A stretch of 64,000 bases of DNA from Ascoidea asiatica (lineage: Eukaryota; Ascomycota; Saccharomycetes; Ascoideales; Ascoideaceae), in contig BCKQ01000017.1 in NCBI GenBank assembly GCA_001600695.1, forward strand, positions 124,001-188,000, given 5' to 3'. The position numbers were made by a program, and so were the translations under genes. Positions 8,639-19,964 of the stretch are shown in pieces. Position 1 is the stretch's first letter, and each line of letters begins with the position of its first letter. The notes beneath the pieces were generated by a model, which saw only the letters and a list, made by a program, of their open reading frames with translations, was not told the DNA's origin and did not search any database.

Positions 8639-10477
8639 TTAGAACTGATTATTTAAAAAATTGTTTAAAAAGCTATTCGAATTTAATGAATTCGCTTGAT
8701 TGTCATCAAGATTTGAAAGATAAGTATTATCAGCTAATTGATTTGGATCATTTGATGATTGTAATAAAAAATTTGTAGAAAATGAATTTAGAAATATTTG
8801 AGGATTTTTGAAATTATTGAACATTGAAGAAAAATCGGTTAAACTTAAAGAATTATTTTGATTAAAAATATTAGAAAAATCATTTTGATTACAATAATCA
8901 ATATTTTCAATCAAACTATTTTGTTCAAATTGATTTTTTGGAGAATTAGTAATATTATGGTAATTTATAATTTGGGGAATAAAATTTAAATTATTAACTA
9001 ATAATGGTTGAAGTGTATCATTATAGAAACTAAATTCTAGTGGAAATTGAAAATTATTATAATTTTGGCAAAGTATATTTGAATTATCAATATTGAGTGA
9101 GTTCAGTTGTTCTTGAAGTTGAAAATTCTGAAAATTATTAATATTATCAATATTATCAATATGATTGGAATTTTGAATACTTTGAATTGTATCAATACTT
9201 TGGGTATTATTATTATTATTATCAATATGCTGAATATTTTGAATATTTTGAAAAGTGTTCAGAGCTCTTTTTGAAATCAAGAATTCTTTTAAATCTTCAT
9301 CTGAAATTTCATTTGAGCCTTCATCAAATTCCTCAATCAAAATTTCATTTAAATCTTCTTTGAATTCTTCTATAGGATAATTTATAGGATTAACTTTAGG
9401 ATAATCTTTAGTGTCTTTATTTGAAGTTTCTATAAAATCATTCTCATTCAAGTTCTTGATTAAATATTTATCCAAATCTTCATTGGGACCAGGATCAAAG
9501 TTCCCAGAAATAATTAAATCTAAAAAGTTTTCATTTATTTCAGGACTGTTACTTATTATGCTTGTATTGCTTGAAGGTATTATATTATTTAATTTTTCAA
9601 CTTCTTTATCTTTTTTTGAATTTATAACATCTTCTTTTGATTTTAAACTAATTTTTTTGATGTTTTTTTCAATTTTGATAATATCTTTAGAATTAATTGT
9701 ATTTGTAAGTTTAGAAGAACTTTTTTTTATAACTTTATTAATTTTAAAGACACTTTTATTTGATAATATTTTTCTATTATTACTTTTTTTTTTAGTTAAA
9801 TTTTCTCTAATATCAATATCGGTAAATAAGGAAATTGGAGAAATTTCTTCTTTAATTTTATCCACTTTTTCAGTATATTTTTTACTTGTTAAAATTTCAA
9901 TAATATAAGAATCAGATTGAATTAAAGGAAATAAAACAGGAATTGAGATTGAATATGATTTTGAAGTTGAAGTTGAATATTGATATTTGAAAAGTTTGAA
10001 AGAAATTTTAAAAATTCCTCTTCTATTAATACCAAGATGATTAAATTTAAATTGAATTGAATTATTTAATTTATTAAAATTTCCAATAACTAAATTTTTA
10101 TCATAACCAACTAAAAAAAATTTTAAAAGAGTATGTTTTGAATTTTCAAAAGATTCAGTCAGTTCAATTTCTGGAATTATAAAAAAAGTTTCTAAAGAAT
10201 TTTTAGTTATATTAATATTATTACTAAATAATTTTAATTCAAGTAATGGCTTTGGAAATAAACATCTAATTTGAGAAGGAATTTTAATTTCAATATTTTT
10301 ATTATTATTAATAGTAGTATTACTATTACTAGTATGAGTAAAAGAATTATTTGATTTGATTGAATAAGATTCTCTACCAATTTTAGGTGGAATTAAAACT
10401 TTTAACTGATAAGTGACATTTGAAATATTAATACATTCTACAGAATTTACAAATTTTAAAGAATTAGATGAACTCAT
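8639..10477 (-). CDS. Probable velvet-domain protein
   Basis: This protein has 612 residues from ATG 10477. The first 205 residues follow the order of landmarks of a velvet domain. YQLKVLIPPKIGR (23-35) resembles the opening Y-L-V-Q-P-R strand, LFPKPLLELKLF the proline-rich PPP-x-x-L strand, and FFIIPEIEL the next strand. NHLGINRRGIFKISFKLFKY resembles the F-x-D-L-x-x-R-x-x-G-x-F-R-L-x-F-x-L signature, and IQSDSYIIEILTSKKY the closing SDPF-VYSAKKF segment. Velvet proteins of moulds (VeA, VelB, VosA) are Rel-like DNA-binding regulators of development and secondary metabolism. A Lys-rich segment follows (about 230-300), then an acidic Glu/Asp region (about 340-410) and an Asn/Gln-rich tail. The layout fits a transcription factor with an activation domain. 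The family call rests on motif reading, not on a search. Confidence 0.65.
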   Translation of the reverse strand: MSSSNSLKFVNSVECINISNVTYQLKVLIPPKIGRESYSIKSNNSFTHTSNSNTTINNNKNIEIKIPSQIRCLFPKPLLELKLFSNNINITKNSLETFFIIPEIELTESFENSKHTLLKFFLVGYDKNLVIGNFNKLNNSIQFKFNHLGINRRGIFKISFKLFKYQYSTSTSKSYSISIPVLFPLIQSDSYIIEILTSKKYTEKVDKIKEEISPISLFTDIDIRENLTKKKSNNRKILSNKSVFKINKVIKKSSSKLTNTINSKDIIKIEKNIKKISLKSKEDVINSKKDKEVEKLNNIIPSSNTSIISNSPEINENFLDLIISGNFDPGPNEDLDKYLIKNLNENDFIETSNKDTKDYPKVNPINYPIEEFKEDLNEILIEEFDEGSNEISDEDLKEFLISKRALNTFQNIQNIQHIDNNNNNTQSIDTIQSIQNSNHIDNIDNINNFQNFQLQEQLNSLNIDNSNILCQNYNNFQFPLEFSFYNDTLQPLLVNNLNFIPQIINYHNITNSPKNQFEQNSLIENIDYCNQNDFSNIFNQNNSLSLTDFSSMFNNFKNPQIFLNSFSTNFLLQSSNDPNQLADNTYLSNLDDNQANSLNSNSFLNNFLNNQF

Positions 10478-11986
10478 TTTGATTGATTCAATTTATATAG
10501 TTATTTTAAGAGCATAAGTTATAAAGTAAGATAATAAGTCAGTTAATAAGTCAGTATTTAAATCGTCATCGATCCAGTCAGCAATTAGACTAGTGATTGA
10601 TGATAATCAATTGAACGTGTGAATATATGAATATATGAATATATATTTGTTTAAACATTTTTTTACAAGCATAAAGAACAAGGAAATTTGTATTAGTATT
10701 TATACAAAAATCTATTAAATAAAAATTTGATAATTTACCAAAACTGTGTCTGGAATAATAGTTTTAATGAAAAAAAAGATTATGGAAATGGAGATTGGAG
10801 AGAATAATTTAAATTAAAAATGGACCTAGAATTAGTAAAGATAGATAAAATATTAATAATTATTGAAATTAGGTATTTGGTTGAAAAAAAAGACACAGTT
10901 AATTTAGGAAAAAAGCATACCTGAAATGAAAAATATATAGTAAAATCATTAGTCCTTCACTCATTACTATTCCAAATAGAATACATTAACGATTATATTC
11001 ATTGGAATATATTAATTTCAATTGTAAGTAAAGCAGATACCCCAAATTTAAGCCCTAAAGTAACCTTTCTCAACCGAGATTTTTTCAAACACCCTTACCT
11101 AAAAAAACAGAATCTAGCATGCACTTGCCGATACGGCCTTAAAAGCTTAGACTCAGCCGCGGGACACGAGCTCTAAAGAAGGGTCTGAGCTTCTGCAAAT
11201 GCCGGAGCTGGGACCGGGGTAAAAAGATTTGGGACAGCGTAAAAGCCCTGTTATCAGGGCTGCACACTAGAGCCCTGGTTTATAAATTCACTGCTGTGGC
11301 CTGTGTACCACCTTAGGAAGGTCCACCTGTACCCCGCACTCAAGGTCCCTGCCACCAAAAATATTCCTTTTCGGAGTCTCGGCAGACCTTCAGACAGGAG
11401 CTCGGCACACGATCCGCACCCACAGCAGTCACGGGGGCTGACTGGCCACTGCCACGCCCTGTGTGTATCTGCTTGCTGACGAGAGACCCAGCGCGCTGGC
11501 TCCTCTCTGCTGCTGCTTTTATGTTCTTATCTCGCTGCCGGCCGTTGTGTATCCGCTAGCAGAATGAAATCTGAATGAAATAAGCATTGAGATCTTTTCG
11601 TTACTCTTTAGCCAGACAGAGAGAGAGAGAGAGATTTAGGATCAGGATTTGCCAGTTTTCACTATGGATGACAATCAAATTCTTTTATATGTTCAAGTTT
11701 TAAAATATTCCTCTAATTTTGAATATATTCAATTAATAGATACTGTTTTGCATTTATACTCAAAATATTTTCATTACTAATCTCACTTAATAAAATTGAC
11801 TGATTAAAATACTTGAATGGTCTTTGCAAGAAATCTTTTGTCTTTCAATTTCACTTTAAATACAATAGGTTTATTTTCCCTTTTTTTGCTTTCTATTGTT
11901 TTTTTTCTCCTTTCATACTTCTTCTTCATTCAATCTACTAATCATATAACAGTTTCTCCATCTCAATAGAAAGAGTAATATTTATC

Positions 11987-12028
<42 letters not shown>

Positions 12029-12046
12029 TTATTAATAAAAATAATT
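10478..12046. other. Long divergent intergenic region with the largest GC-rich island
   Basis: This region separates the velvet-like gene (minus) from the PH-domain gene (plus). About 11100-11570 is strikingly GC-rich against the AT-rich surroundings, with words such as CCGCGGG, GCCGGAGC, GCGCGC and GCCGGCCG. No long open frame, tRNA or recognisable snRNA is visible in it. A near-palindrome containing a CTGGGTCTC word on the minus strand occupies 11483-11502. A (GA)n run follows at about 11617-11633 and an (AAT)n run at 11987-12026. It is best read as a bidirectional promoter island, though an unrecognised ncRNA is not excluded. Confidence 0.6.
11987..12026. repeat. (AAT)n microsatellite just upstream of a start codon
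   Basis: About 13 trinucleotide units end about 20 bp before the ATG at 12047. Being in the leader, length changes would alter spacing but not protein sequence. Confidence 0.9.
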
Positions 12047-12491
12047 ATGTCTTTGAATAATATGAAATATCCAGCTTGCTCTCCTCCTTCATATATTCAA
12101 TCCATTTCTTCAAATCAAAATATCAATAATTTACCATCATATTCTGAATTTAATGATATTTTACCAGATTATAAACCTTCAATAATTAATTATACTATAA
12201 TTTATTTAAAAAATGAATTATCAAACCCTTTTAATAATGATTTATCTTCTTTAAATTCAAATAATTCAATCTCAAATTTACCTTGGAAACCATACCTTTT
12301 ACAAATTAATTCAACTCAATTAAATTTTTATTCTTTTAAAAATAAAAATTTAATATCTTTCTTTAATCATTTTTTTCTTTTATTAGATCAAAATATCATT
12401 TCAAATAATAATAACAATAACAATAATAATAAATTTAATAGTAAATTCAAAAATAAATTAAATATAAAATTTAAAACTTTACCAAATACTA

Positions 12492-12525
<34 letters not shown>

Positions 12526-13528
12526 CAACAAGAACTTAAATTTAAATGAACTTTTTCAAATATATAATTTATCAAATTTAGAATCAAGTTTAATCTCTTT
12601 AATTTTAAAAAATTCAAATTTATCTTTAATTTCAAATTTAACTTTAAAAAATTTATCACCATTATTATCTTCACCATTATTACCAATTTATTCATATTCT
12701 TTACAATATTCAAATTTAGGTAAAGCTTCTGATTATTTAATAAAAAATTTTATTTTAAGATTAAGAATTGAATTAAATCAATTATTAATAAAATTTATAA
12801 ATTTAAAATTTTTAATAAATTGGTATAATATAATTAAATGGTCAATAGATATTTCAATTCCAATTGATCAAAGAATTTTAATTAAAGATAATAATTTACC
12901 AAGAAGACATTTAATTTTAAATCCATTACCTTTACCAATTCATCAATCTCAATCTCAATTTTTTAATACCAATAATCATCGTCAATCAAATTTAAATACA
13001 AATTTAAATTCAAATTTAAATTCAAATTTATTTCGTTCAAATTCAAATTCTTCAAATAATTCAAATAATTCAAATAATAGTGAAGATGGTGATATGAATG
13101 ATTTTGAAAATTTTGAAGATATTCTTGAATTAGATAATAATATTAACAATAACAATGATTCAAATTCTATAAAATCTTTATCTAATTCAAATTCAAATTC
13201 AAATTCAAAAACTTTATTATCTATAAATTATTTATATGATACTAATTTTGTTGAAAATTTCACTTTATCTTCAATTTTATCAAATATTCATCATAATCAA
13301 TCACTTGAAAATCAATCAATAGAAACTTTAAATAATAATCTTCAAAACTTAGATTTAAATAATGATTTTGCAATTGATATAAATGATGATGATGATGATG
13401 ATGAAGATGATGAAGATGAAATCTCAGTTTCAGAAACTTTAAGTTTATCAAATACTAGATCAAATGATTCAATCTCAACTATAGAAGAAGATAATAACAA
13501 TAGCAATAACAATATCAATAATAATACA

Positions 13529-13560
<32 letters not shown>

Positions 13561-14434
13561 GAATAAAGATAAGAATAAAAAATTTGAAAATTTATTTCAT
13601 CCATTAGATTCAAATGCAATTAATGTCAATATAAATAATGATTTATCAATTTATAAAAATGAATTAATTGATTTAATTTATTCATATAAATGTATAAAAT
13701 CATTAAAATCAAAAGATAAATGGATTGGTAAGAATTGTGTAATATCTTTTAATAGTAGTAGTAGTAGTAGTAGTAGTTATGGAAATTCAAAAAAATTAAT
13801 GAAATTAAATAAAATTAATAATTTTGAATTAAATAAAAATGGAGTTAATTTAATTACAATGAATAATGTTAATAAAGAAAATAATAAATTAAATAATAAT
13901 ATGAATGATAATGATAATCATTTAAATTTAATATTTATATTTAATTCAGATGTTGATAAATTTATTTTATCTTTTAAAAATGGTAAATTAAATTTTTTAA
14001 ATGATTATAATTTTCATTTAAATAATAAAATTAAAAATTTTAAATTTATAAATTCAACAGATAATTATAGTAATAAAGAAAATGAAAATAATAATAATAA
14101 GGAGAATAATGATAATGAAAATGAAAATGAAAATGAATTAAGATTAACAAGTTCTAAATCATATTCAACAAAATCTACTGAAATGTATAAAAGTAAGAAT
14201 AAAAAAAGATTCAATCGTCATAGTTTTTCATTTAGTAGTGGTAGTAGTGGTAATGGTAATAGTTTTAAGAAAATTATTGATGATAAGTATATTGATAAAG
14301 AAAGAGAAGAAGTTAATGAAATTAAATATATTAAAGATATTAAAGATGAATTTGAGATTAATAATAAAGATATATTTCATAAAATTGGATTTTGTAAACA
14401 ATTTATAATTTTAGATGAAGGATTAGTTGGATAA
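12047..14434 (+). CDS. Fungal PH-domain protein, YNL144C/YHR131C type
   Basis: This 795-residue single-exon protein begins with the PSY motifs of the family: CSPPSYIQS (about 11-19), LPSYSEF and LPDYKPS, which resemble PPxY-like ubiquitin-ligase docking sites. A split PH domain follows: WKPYLLQINSTQLNFYSF (about 80-100), then SLQYSNLGKASDYLIK with NFILRLRIE (about 220-245), then the family signature IPIDQR...LPRRH (about 280-295). In S. cerevisiae the paralogues YNL144C and YHR131C are uncharacterised PH proteins. Long Asn, Asp and Ser runs are inserted inside and after the PH domain, including an Asp/Glu run near residue 450. The tail IILDEGLVG resembles the family's conserved end. Function is unknown; phosphoinositide binding is only a family inference. 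Confidence 0.75.
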
Positions 14435-14490
14435 AATGATATAGAATTTATATACAATATAAGATATATATAGTTTAATTTCATTTAATT

Positions 14491-15036
14491 TTATTTAATT
14501 TTATTTTTTTTATTTTCAACTTCTTGTTGTTGAAATTTTTGTCTTAATACATTATCAATACTATTTAAACTTTCAGCTTTTGATTTAATTATATCAGTTA
14601 ATTGTTCACTATCTTTTGATAATTTATCAATTTTAGTTTGAAAAAAGATTTTTGCATCATTTGAATTTTTTTCAATAAAATATCCAGTTCCAATATCACA
14701 TAAAAATTTTTTATCATTTTGATTAACACTATTTGAATTTGAATTTAAATTTAAATTTAAATTTAAATTTGAATTTTTTATTATACCAGGTACATATAAT
14801 GAAGAAGTTAATGGAACCATAATTTCAGTTTGTTTTACCTGAGATGAAGTATTATTAGTTGGAATAGTTAATTGATTTATATTATTTATACATTCTTTAA
14901 ATTTTGATTGAGCAGTTGATAAAGCTTGTAAAGAAGAACTAAAATGATTTAATTCTTCTTGAATTTGTTGTTTAAATTGTATAATTTGATCCGGAGGTAA
15001 TTTTGTTATATCAACTTTTGTTGTTTTTGAAGCCAT
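14491..15036 (-). CDS. GIM5: Prefoldin subunit 5
   Basis: This 181-residue protein (S. cerevisiae Gim5 has 163) has the α-type prefoldin layout. An N-terminal coiled coil (LPPDQIIQFKQQIQEELNHF) leads to the conserved VPLTSSLYVPG hairpin (about 74-84), and DIGTGYFIEK (about 114-123) begins the second hairpin. The C-terminal coiled coil follows (FFQTKIDKLSK onward). Prefoldin is the hexameric cytosolic co-chaperone that passes nascent actin and tubulin to the TRiC/CCT chaperonin. A short Asn-Leu/Asn-Ser repeat is inserted between the two hairpins, accounting for the extra length. Start at ATG 15036. The end lies 56 bp from the convergent PH-domain gene. Confidence 0.92.
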   Translation of the reverse strand: MASKTTKVDITKLPPDQIIQFKQQIQEELNHFSSSLQALSTAQSKFKECINNINQLTIPTNNTSSQVKQTEIMVPLTSSLYVPGIIKNSNLNLNLNLNSNSNSVNQNDKKFLCDIGTGYFIEKNSNDAKIFFQTKIDKLSKDSEQLTDIIKSKAESLNSIDNVLRQKFQQQEVENKKNKIK

Positions 15037-16068
15037 TTTAAAAGATAATTGAATAAATAAAATTGAGTGAGATTGAAAGGTTAATCAAAGAACCTTTTGA
15101 TTAACAAATTATCAATTCTATTAAATATAATTTGATATTGAATCTCTTAATCAAACGATAAATAAATATTCAAATGAAATCAATAGAATTCAAATATTCA
15201 ATATAAAAAGGAAAACAGCCTTTGATTATTACGTAATGTCTTACAAATGCACGAAGCGCAAAATGAATTTTCAAAAATAATTGGATTTGCGTTGTACAGC
15301 GCAGTACCTTTGTCATGGTTAGTACCACAAATATGGTAAAGCCACCCTCATGGTACTAATGCGCTTATACTTAATAAAACCTACACAAACGCCCACGTGC
15401 ATGATCTATTTTTGGAAACAAGTCACATGCTTGCTTTCATGGCGTGTCAATTTATTGTGTTGCGTGTTGCGTGTTGCGTGCTTCGTGCTTCGTTCCCTTG
15501 TTGTCTCTGGATTGGGAATCTGGGCACGCGAGCCGGCTGCGGTGCCCGCCACCCGTGGTTGCACCTGTTCCGAACGCGGTCAGAGGCTTTTGCCCGATCC
15601 GGCGACTCTGGCTGCTCTGTCGAGGCTCGCTCGAATTCTCCTATTTTTTTTCCACGTCCTGGGCAGAGAATAGTGCTAGCGGTGTTAGCTGTGCTACTGG
15701 AGCTAGAATGTGACTACAGCTCTAGTTAACTTTGACTTATCTTCCTTTTGATACTGCTCGAAATCTGAATTTGATATTTTGTTGCATTTGAGATTGAACT
15801 GGAATTTATTCTTATTTTATTCTTATTCCTATTTTATCTTCTTCTCGACAATTGTTTTATTGTCTTTCACTTCATATTCCTTTCATATTCAATTCTTTTT
15901 TGACTTTCTCTCGTTTCCAAAGTTTTCATTCGTTTCTATAAAGTATATAATATTCAACATTACATTACTATATCAGATTCCATTTAAATTATCTTTATAT
16001 TATCTTTAGTAATCTTTAATAATCAATTCAACTAAAATCTCAATTTATCAACTTTCTTATTTCTCAGA
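15037..16068. other. Divergent intergenic region with GC-rich island
   Basis: This region lies between GIM5 (minus) and the GPI-like gene (plus). A GC-rich island covers about 15385-15720, with a CACGTG E-box at 15394-15399, four tandem GCGTGTT/CTTCGTG-like words at about 15460-15492 and GCCGGC/GGTGCCCGCC words. Three overlapping open frames across it are a by-product of high GC and share no codon use with nearby genes. A pyrimidine-rich leader precedes the ATG at 16069. Confidence 0.6.
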
Positions 16069-16494
16069 ATGTATGTACTTAATCTTTTACAAGCTGCTTT
16101 TGCAACAAATATCCTTAATCAAGGTGCTCAACAAACTGAACAAAATCAAGTAGTTGTTGGTTTTACTGAACAAATTCCAGTTGATATTAATGAAATTTCT
16201 AATATTAAACTTGAAATTTCTGAATCTGAAATTGAATCAAAACAAATTGAATCAATTGAATCAATTGAATTAAAAGATTCTGAAGATTCTATTGAATCTA
16301 TTGAATCTATTGAATCTATTGAATCTAATGAAGATGATCAAATTAATAATTTCTCTTCCGGTAAAGAAATCTTTATTCAAAATAAATCAAATGCTACAAA
16401 TGATACTTCTTCAAATGCTGCTAATGGTTTAATCACCTATAATAATGGTGTTGTTGGTATTGCTTTATCTCTTGCTGCTGCTTTACTTTTATAA
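16069..16494 (+). CDS. Small putative GPI-anchored or secreted acidic protein
   Basis: This 141-residue protein is not assigned to a known family. Its C-terminus, a polar Asn/Ser/Ala segment then GVVGIALSLAAALLL, is a good GPI-attachment-type tail; SNAANG is a plausible attachment region. The N-terminus MYVLNLLQAAFA is only a weak, short signal sequence, so surface location is inferred. The middle is very acidic and carries a tandem Ile-Glu-Ser repeat (about residues 74-86, from a 9-bp ATTGAATCT unit). There are no cysteines. Start at ATG 16069. The CAG just before it could be a splice acceptor for an upstream exon with a better signal peptide, but no donor was found. Confidence 0.65.
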   Translation: MYVLNLLQAAFATNILNQGAQQTEQNQVVVGFTEQIPVDINEISNIKLEISESEIESKQIESIESIELKDSEDSIESIESIESIESNEDDQINNFSSGKEIFIQNKSNATNDTSSNAANGLITYNNGVVGIALSLAAALLL

Positions 16495-16534
16495 GTACTT
16501 TTATAACATACATATAACTATCTATTTATATATA

Positions 16535-16570
<36 letters not shown>

Positions 16571-16909
16571 AAATATGTATTAAATTAATGTAGCTTTCAA
16601 ATTTTTCCCCTTTCTTCAATTAAAAATTATATTTATTCACTTAATTACTTGCCTAATTACTTATTCTTTAATACAATTTACTCTAAATTCACTTCACTTC
16701 ATTTCATTTCATTTTAATCCATTTTAATTTCAAATTTAACAAAGAAAATTTAAAAAAAAAAATATTCCGGGAATCCACCTTTACGGGTCTCCTTATTTAG
16801 TATATAATAAATTAATTTAATTCAATATAATAAATAATAAATAAACGTTTATTATATATTTATTTTACAATTCATTTTCATTCTCATTTCCAATTCAATT
16901 AACTTCTTT
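16495..16909. other. Convergent 3' intergenic region
   Basis: This region contains a (TA)n microsatellite at about 16539-16568 and AT-rich sequence with TTCATTTCATTTCATTTTA repeats. A short GC-containing palindrome-like patch, ATTCCGGGAATCCAC, lies at about 16764. No gene is supported. It lies between the ends of the GPI-like gene and UBX2. Confidence 0.65.
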
Positions 16910-17961
16910 CTATTTTTTTTCTTCATTATCATCTTCTTCATCTTCAAACATTTCTTTATATTTATTAAACATTTCTTCATTAATATCTCTTATTTCTAAT
17001 AATTTACTTTTATTTTCATAAATATTTTTATCATCTTTTTTATAATTAAATTCTTCAATTAAAAATTCCATCTCTTCTTCATATTCATAATCAACTTCAA
17101 TTAATATATTTAAATTTGTTAAAAATTCTTTATTTGATTTAATTAATTTATTTAAATTTTCATAATCTTTTAAAATCTTTATTCTTGGTATTGATGATAT
17201 TGAAATTAATTCAAATAAATATTTATATTCATAATTATTTTCAATTTTAAAAAATTCAATTAAATTTATTAATATTTTTTCATTCATATTTTCAATTAAA
17301 TTTTTTAAAATTTCTTTATCTTCAATATTTAATTTAATTATTGTAATTAATTTTTCAATATCATTTAATTTAAATTTATTATAAATTTCATTTTCAATAT
17401 CCTCAATAATTTCTTTATCTTCTTCACCAATAATAATATTATTATTTTTATTATTATTAATTTTATATTCATTTTTAATATTATTTAATAATAATTTTAA
17501 TTCAACAAATTTATATAATGAATTAAAATTATCTTCAATTAAAAATCTTTTTTTAAAACTTTTACCATTTTTAAATTTAAATTGAATTAAAATTGAATTA
17601 TTTTTATTTAAATCATCATTACTTGATAAATTATTATTTAATAAAATTTCTTTATTTATAATTAATTGAAATTTTAAATATAATGAAATTATTTTAAATT
17701 TATTTAAATTTTTTAAAATTTTTAATTTCATATTATCTTTTTCTAATTTTTTAATTCTATCAATTTCTAAAGATTTTAAATATTCATCATCTTGTTGTTT
17801 TTTAATTAATCTTTCAAATTTTTTTTCTTTTAAATCATATTTAAGTGAAATTAATTCAGGTTGATATAAAGTAATTAAATTATGAATATTTTGAATAATA
17901 TAATTATAATTAATATTATTTGAATTTAAATTAAATTTTATTAATGAAGTTAAAGTACTAC

Positions 17962-17994
<33 letters not shown>

Positions 17995-19558
17995 CACTAT
18001 TACTTAAATTTGTAATTAAATTTAAATATGGTAATTTTTTAATATTTAAATTTTTACCAATTAAATAATTTTGTAAAAAAATTGGATTTCCAATATAAAA
18101 AATTAAATTATCATTAATTTCACTATTATTTAAAATTTTTAATTCTAAATTTTTATTAAAGATAAAATTATTATAAAAATTTGAATTTGAAATTAATTTA
18201 TCACTTTTTTTATCATTATTAATTAAAATTAAAATTAAAAATTTAAATTCATCTTTTATAATATCAAATAATTCATTAAATTCTCCTTGGAATATATTAA
18301 TTTTATTAATTATATTCAATTTTTCTGGAAATCTTTTAATTAAATGATTTTTAAAATTAAAATTATTAATTTCTTCAGTTAAATTTTCTTCAATGTCATC
18401 AATTTCAGTTTCATTAATTTTTTCATTAATTTTTTCATTATTTTTTTCATTAATTTCAATTTCAGATTGATTAGAAATTTCATTAATTTTATTATTATTT
18501 TGAGAATGAATTTTCAATTCCTCAATTTTTTTAATATTAGATAATTTTTTAATGGAATTGTCATTGAAAGTTAAATATATAGGTAATTTTGGAAATGAAT
18601 TTAAAATTTTTTTATTATTATTATTGTTACTGTTATTTATATTGTTGTTATTATTATTAGAAAAATAATTAAAGATATAACTTAAATTAAAAGTGATATT
18701 TAAATTTGGAAATATTAAAAGTAATAAGTTTTTAAGAATTAATAAAATTGTTTTTGGTAAGAATAATAATATCATAAATAAGTAGTTTGTATTTGTATTT
18801 ATATTTGTATTAGTATCAGAGTTATTATTTGAAATTGTCGAATTTTTTTTTGTATTTATATTAGTATTAATATTTATATTAATATTATTATTTAAAATAT
18901 TTAAAATTGAGAAATAAGAAATACCTGGATTTAATTTCCAATTTAAATTAATTTTTTTAATTTTTTGAAATTTAGGAGAAATTGGAGATAATGGAGATAT
19001 TAATGGATTGAAATTTAATAAATCAAAAGAATCTAAATTTTGAAAATTTCTATTATTTGAAATATTTCTATTATTTCTATTAAATAAATTTGAATTTGAA
19101 TTTGAATTTGAATTTGAATTAAATTGAGAATCATTTGATTGAAACCCAGAAGTTATATTTTCAAAGTCAAAATCAGATATTAATTCAGATTGAGATTGTG
19201 ATTGAGATTGTGATTGAGATTGAGATTGTGAATTTAATTGACTTGAAGATGGAAAATCATTATCAAAATATCTTTGTAGAGATAATTGTAAATTCCAATT
19301 TGTGAAAGTTAATAAATTTATGATTTTTTCATTATCAGAATCAATAAATTGAGTTATTTCTTTGAATTGATTAAATATTTCTGATTGATCATTTGATAAG
19401 TTACTTTGATCATTTGAAGTTGAATTTGAATTTAAAGTTGAATTTGAATTTGAATTAGAATTAGAATTTGAATTTGAATTAGGAGTTAAATTATTTAAAT
19501 CATTCAATTGATGATTTATATCATTAGCTAAATCATTAAGATCATTGAATTCAGTCAT
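16910..19558 (-). CDS. UBX2: UBX-domain ER membrane protein, UBX2-like
   Basis: This 882-residue protein (S. cerevisiae Ubx2 is 584) has the UBA-TM-UAS-UBX order. A UBA-like segment IDSDNEKIINLLTFTNWNL lies at about 72-90, and a hydrophobic hairpin (LFMILLFLPKTILLILK onward) at about 258-300. A UAS thioredoxin-like region begins near IFQGEFNELFDIIKDEFKF. A helical YLKSLEIDRIKKLE linker and a C-terminal UBX domain follow, with GKSFKKRF and SSIPRIKI in place of the usual FPR loop. Ubx2 recruits Cdc48 to the ER membrane Hrd1/Doa10 ligases for ERAD and also acts in lipid and mitochondrial quality control. The extra length comes from Asn, Ser and Ser-Gln repeats. NPL4, another Cdc48 cofactor, lies 7 kb away. 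Start at ATG 19558. Confidence 0.82.
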
Positions 19559-19964
19559 ATTTGATGTGATTAATGTAATTTATATTACTAAATGATGATG
19601 ATGATGATGATGTTATAGTCAATAGATATAAATAATAAGTATCATTGATTAGATAAAAGGGATTCAATTGATATTTATAATTTTATACCTTTATTTTGTT
19701 ATTTGCCATTGATTAGGAGTTTAAACAGTTAGCAACGATTACATTATAGGAGTCGGAAGTTGAAAATATCACGTGAAGTAGTGTTTTGGTTGCTATTTGG
19801 AAAGTAATTCGAGGCCGGTTCTGGAAGTGGACAAATGTTCAGTTGCTAAAGAAAATAAAATAGAACAAAAGAACAAAAATAAAAAGAATAAAAAGAATAA
19901 AAAGAGAGAGAGCTGCTGGGAAAGAAAGAAGAAGAAGAAGAAGAATAACTGAATATTGTGAAAG
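19559..19964. other. Divergent promoter region between UBX2 and SEC72
   Basis: The region contains a (GAT)n run at about 19590-19609, an E-box TCACGTGA with CACGTG at 19770-19775, a GAGGCCGGTTCTGG word at about 19810, and purine-rich A/G repeats up to the SEC72 leader. Two ER-function genes share this intergenic space, so joint regulation through the E-box is possible but unproved. Confidence 0.55.

Noticed and set aside
9411-9908. 165-codon plus-strand frame inside the velvet-like gene
   Set aside because: It is the antisense of a Glu/Lys-rich coding segment, which gives Phe/Leu/Ser by complementarity.
11100-11570. GC-rich island considered as snRNA, RNase P RNA or SRP RNA
   Set aside because: I found none of the conserved landmark sequences of those RNAs, so only an unassigned island is reported.
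15350-15729. Three overlapping frames in the GC-rich island
   Set aside because: All three frames are open simultaneously across GC-rich DNA, with Cys/Arg/Leu-rich noise and no homologue recognised.
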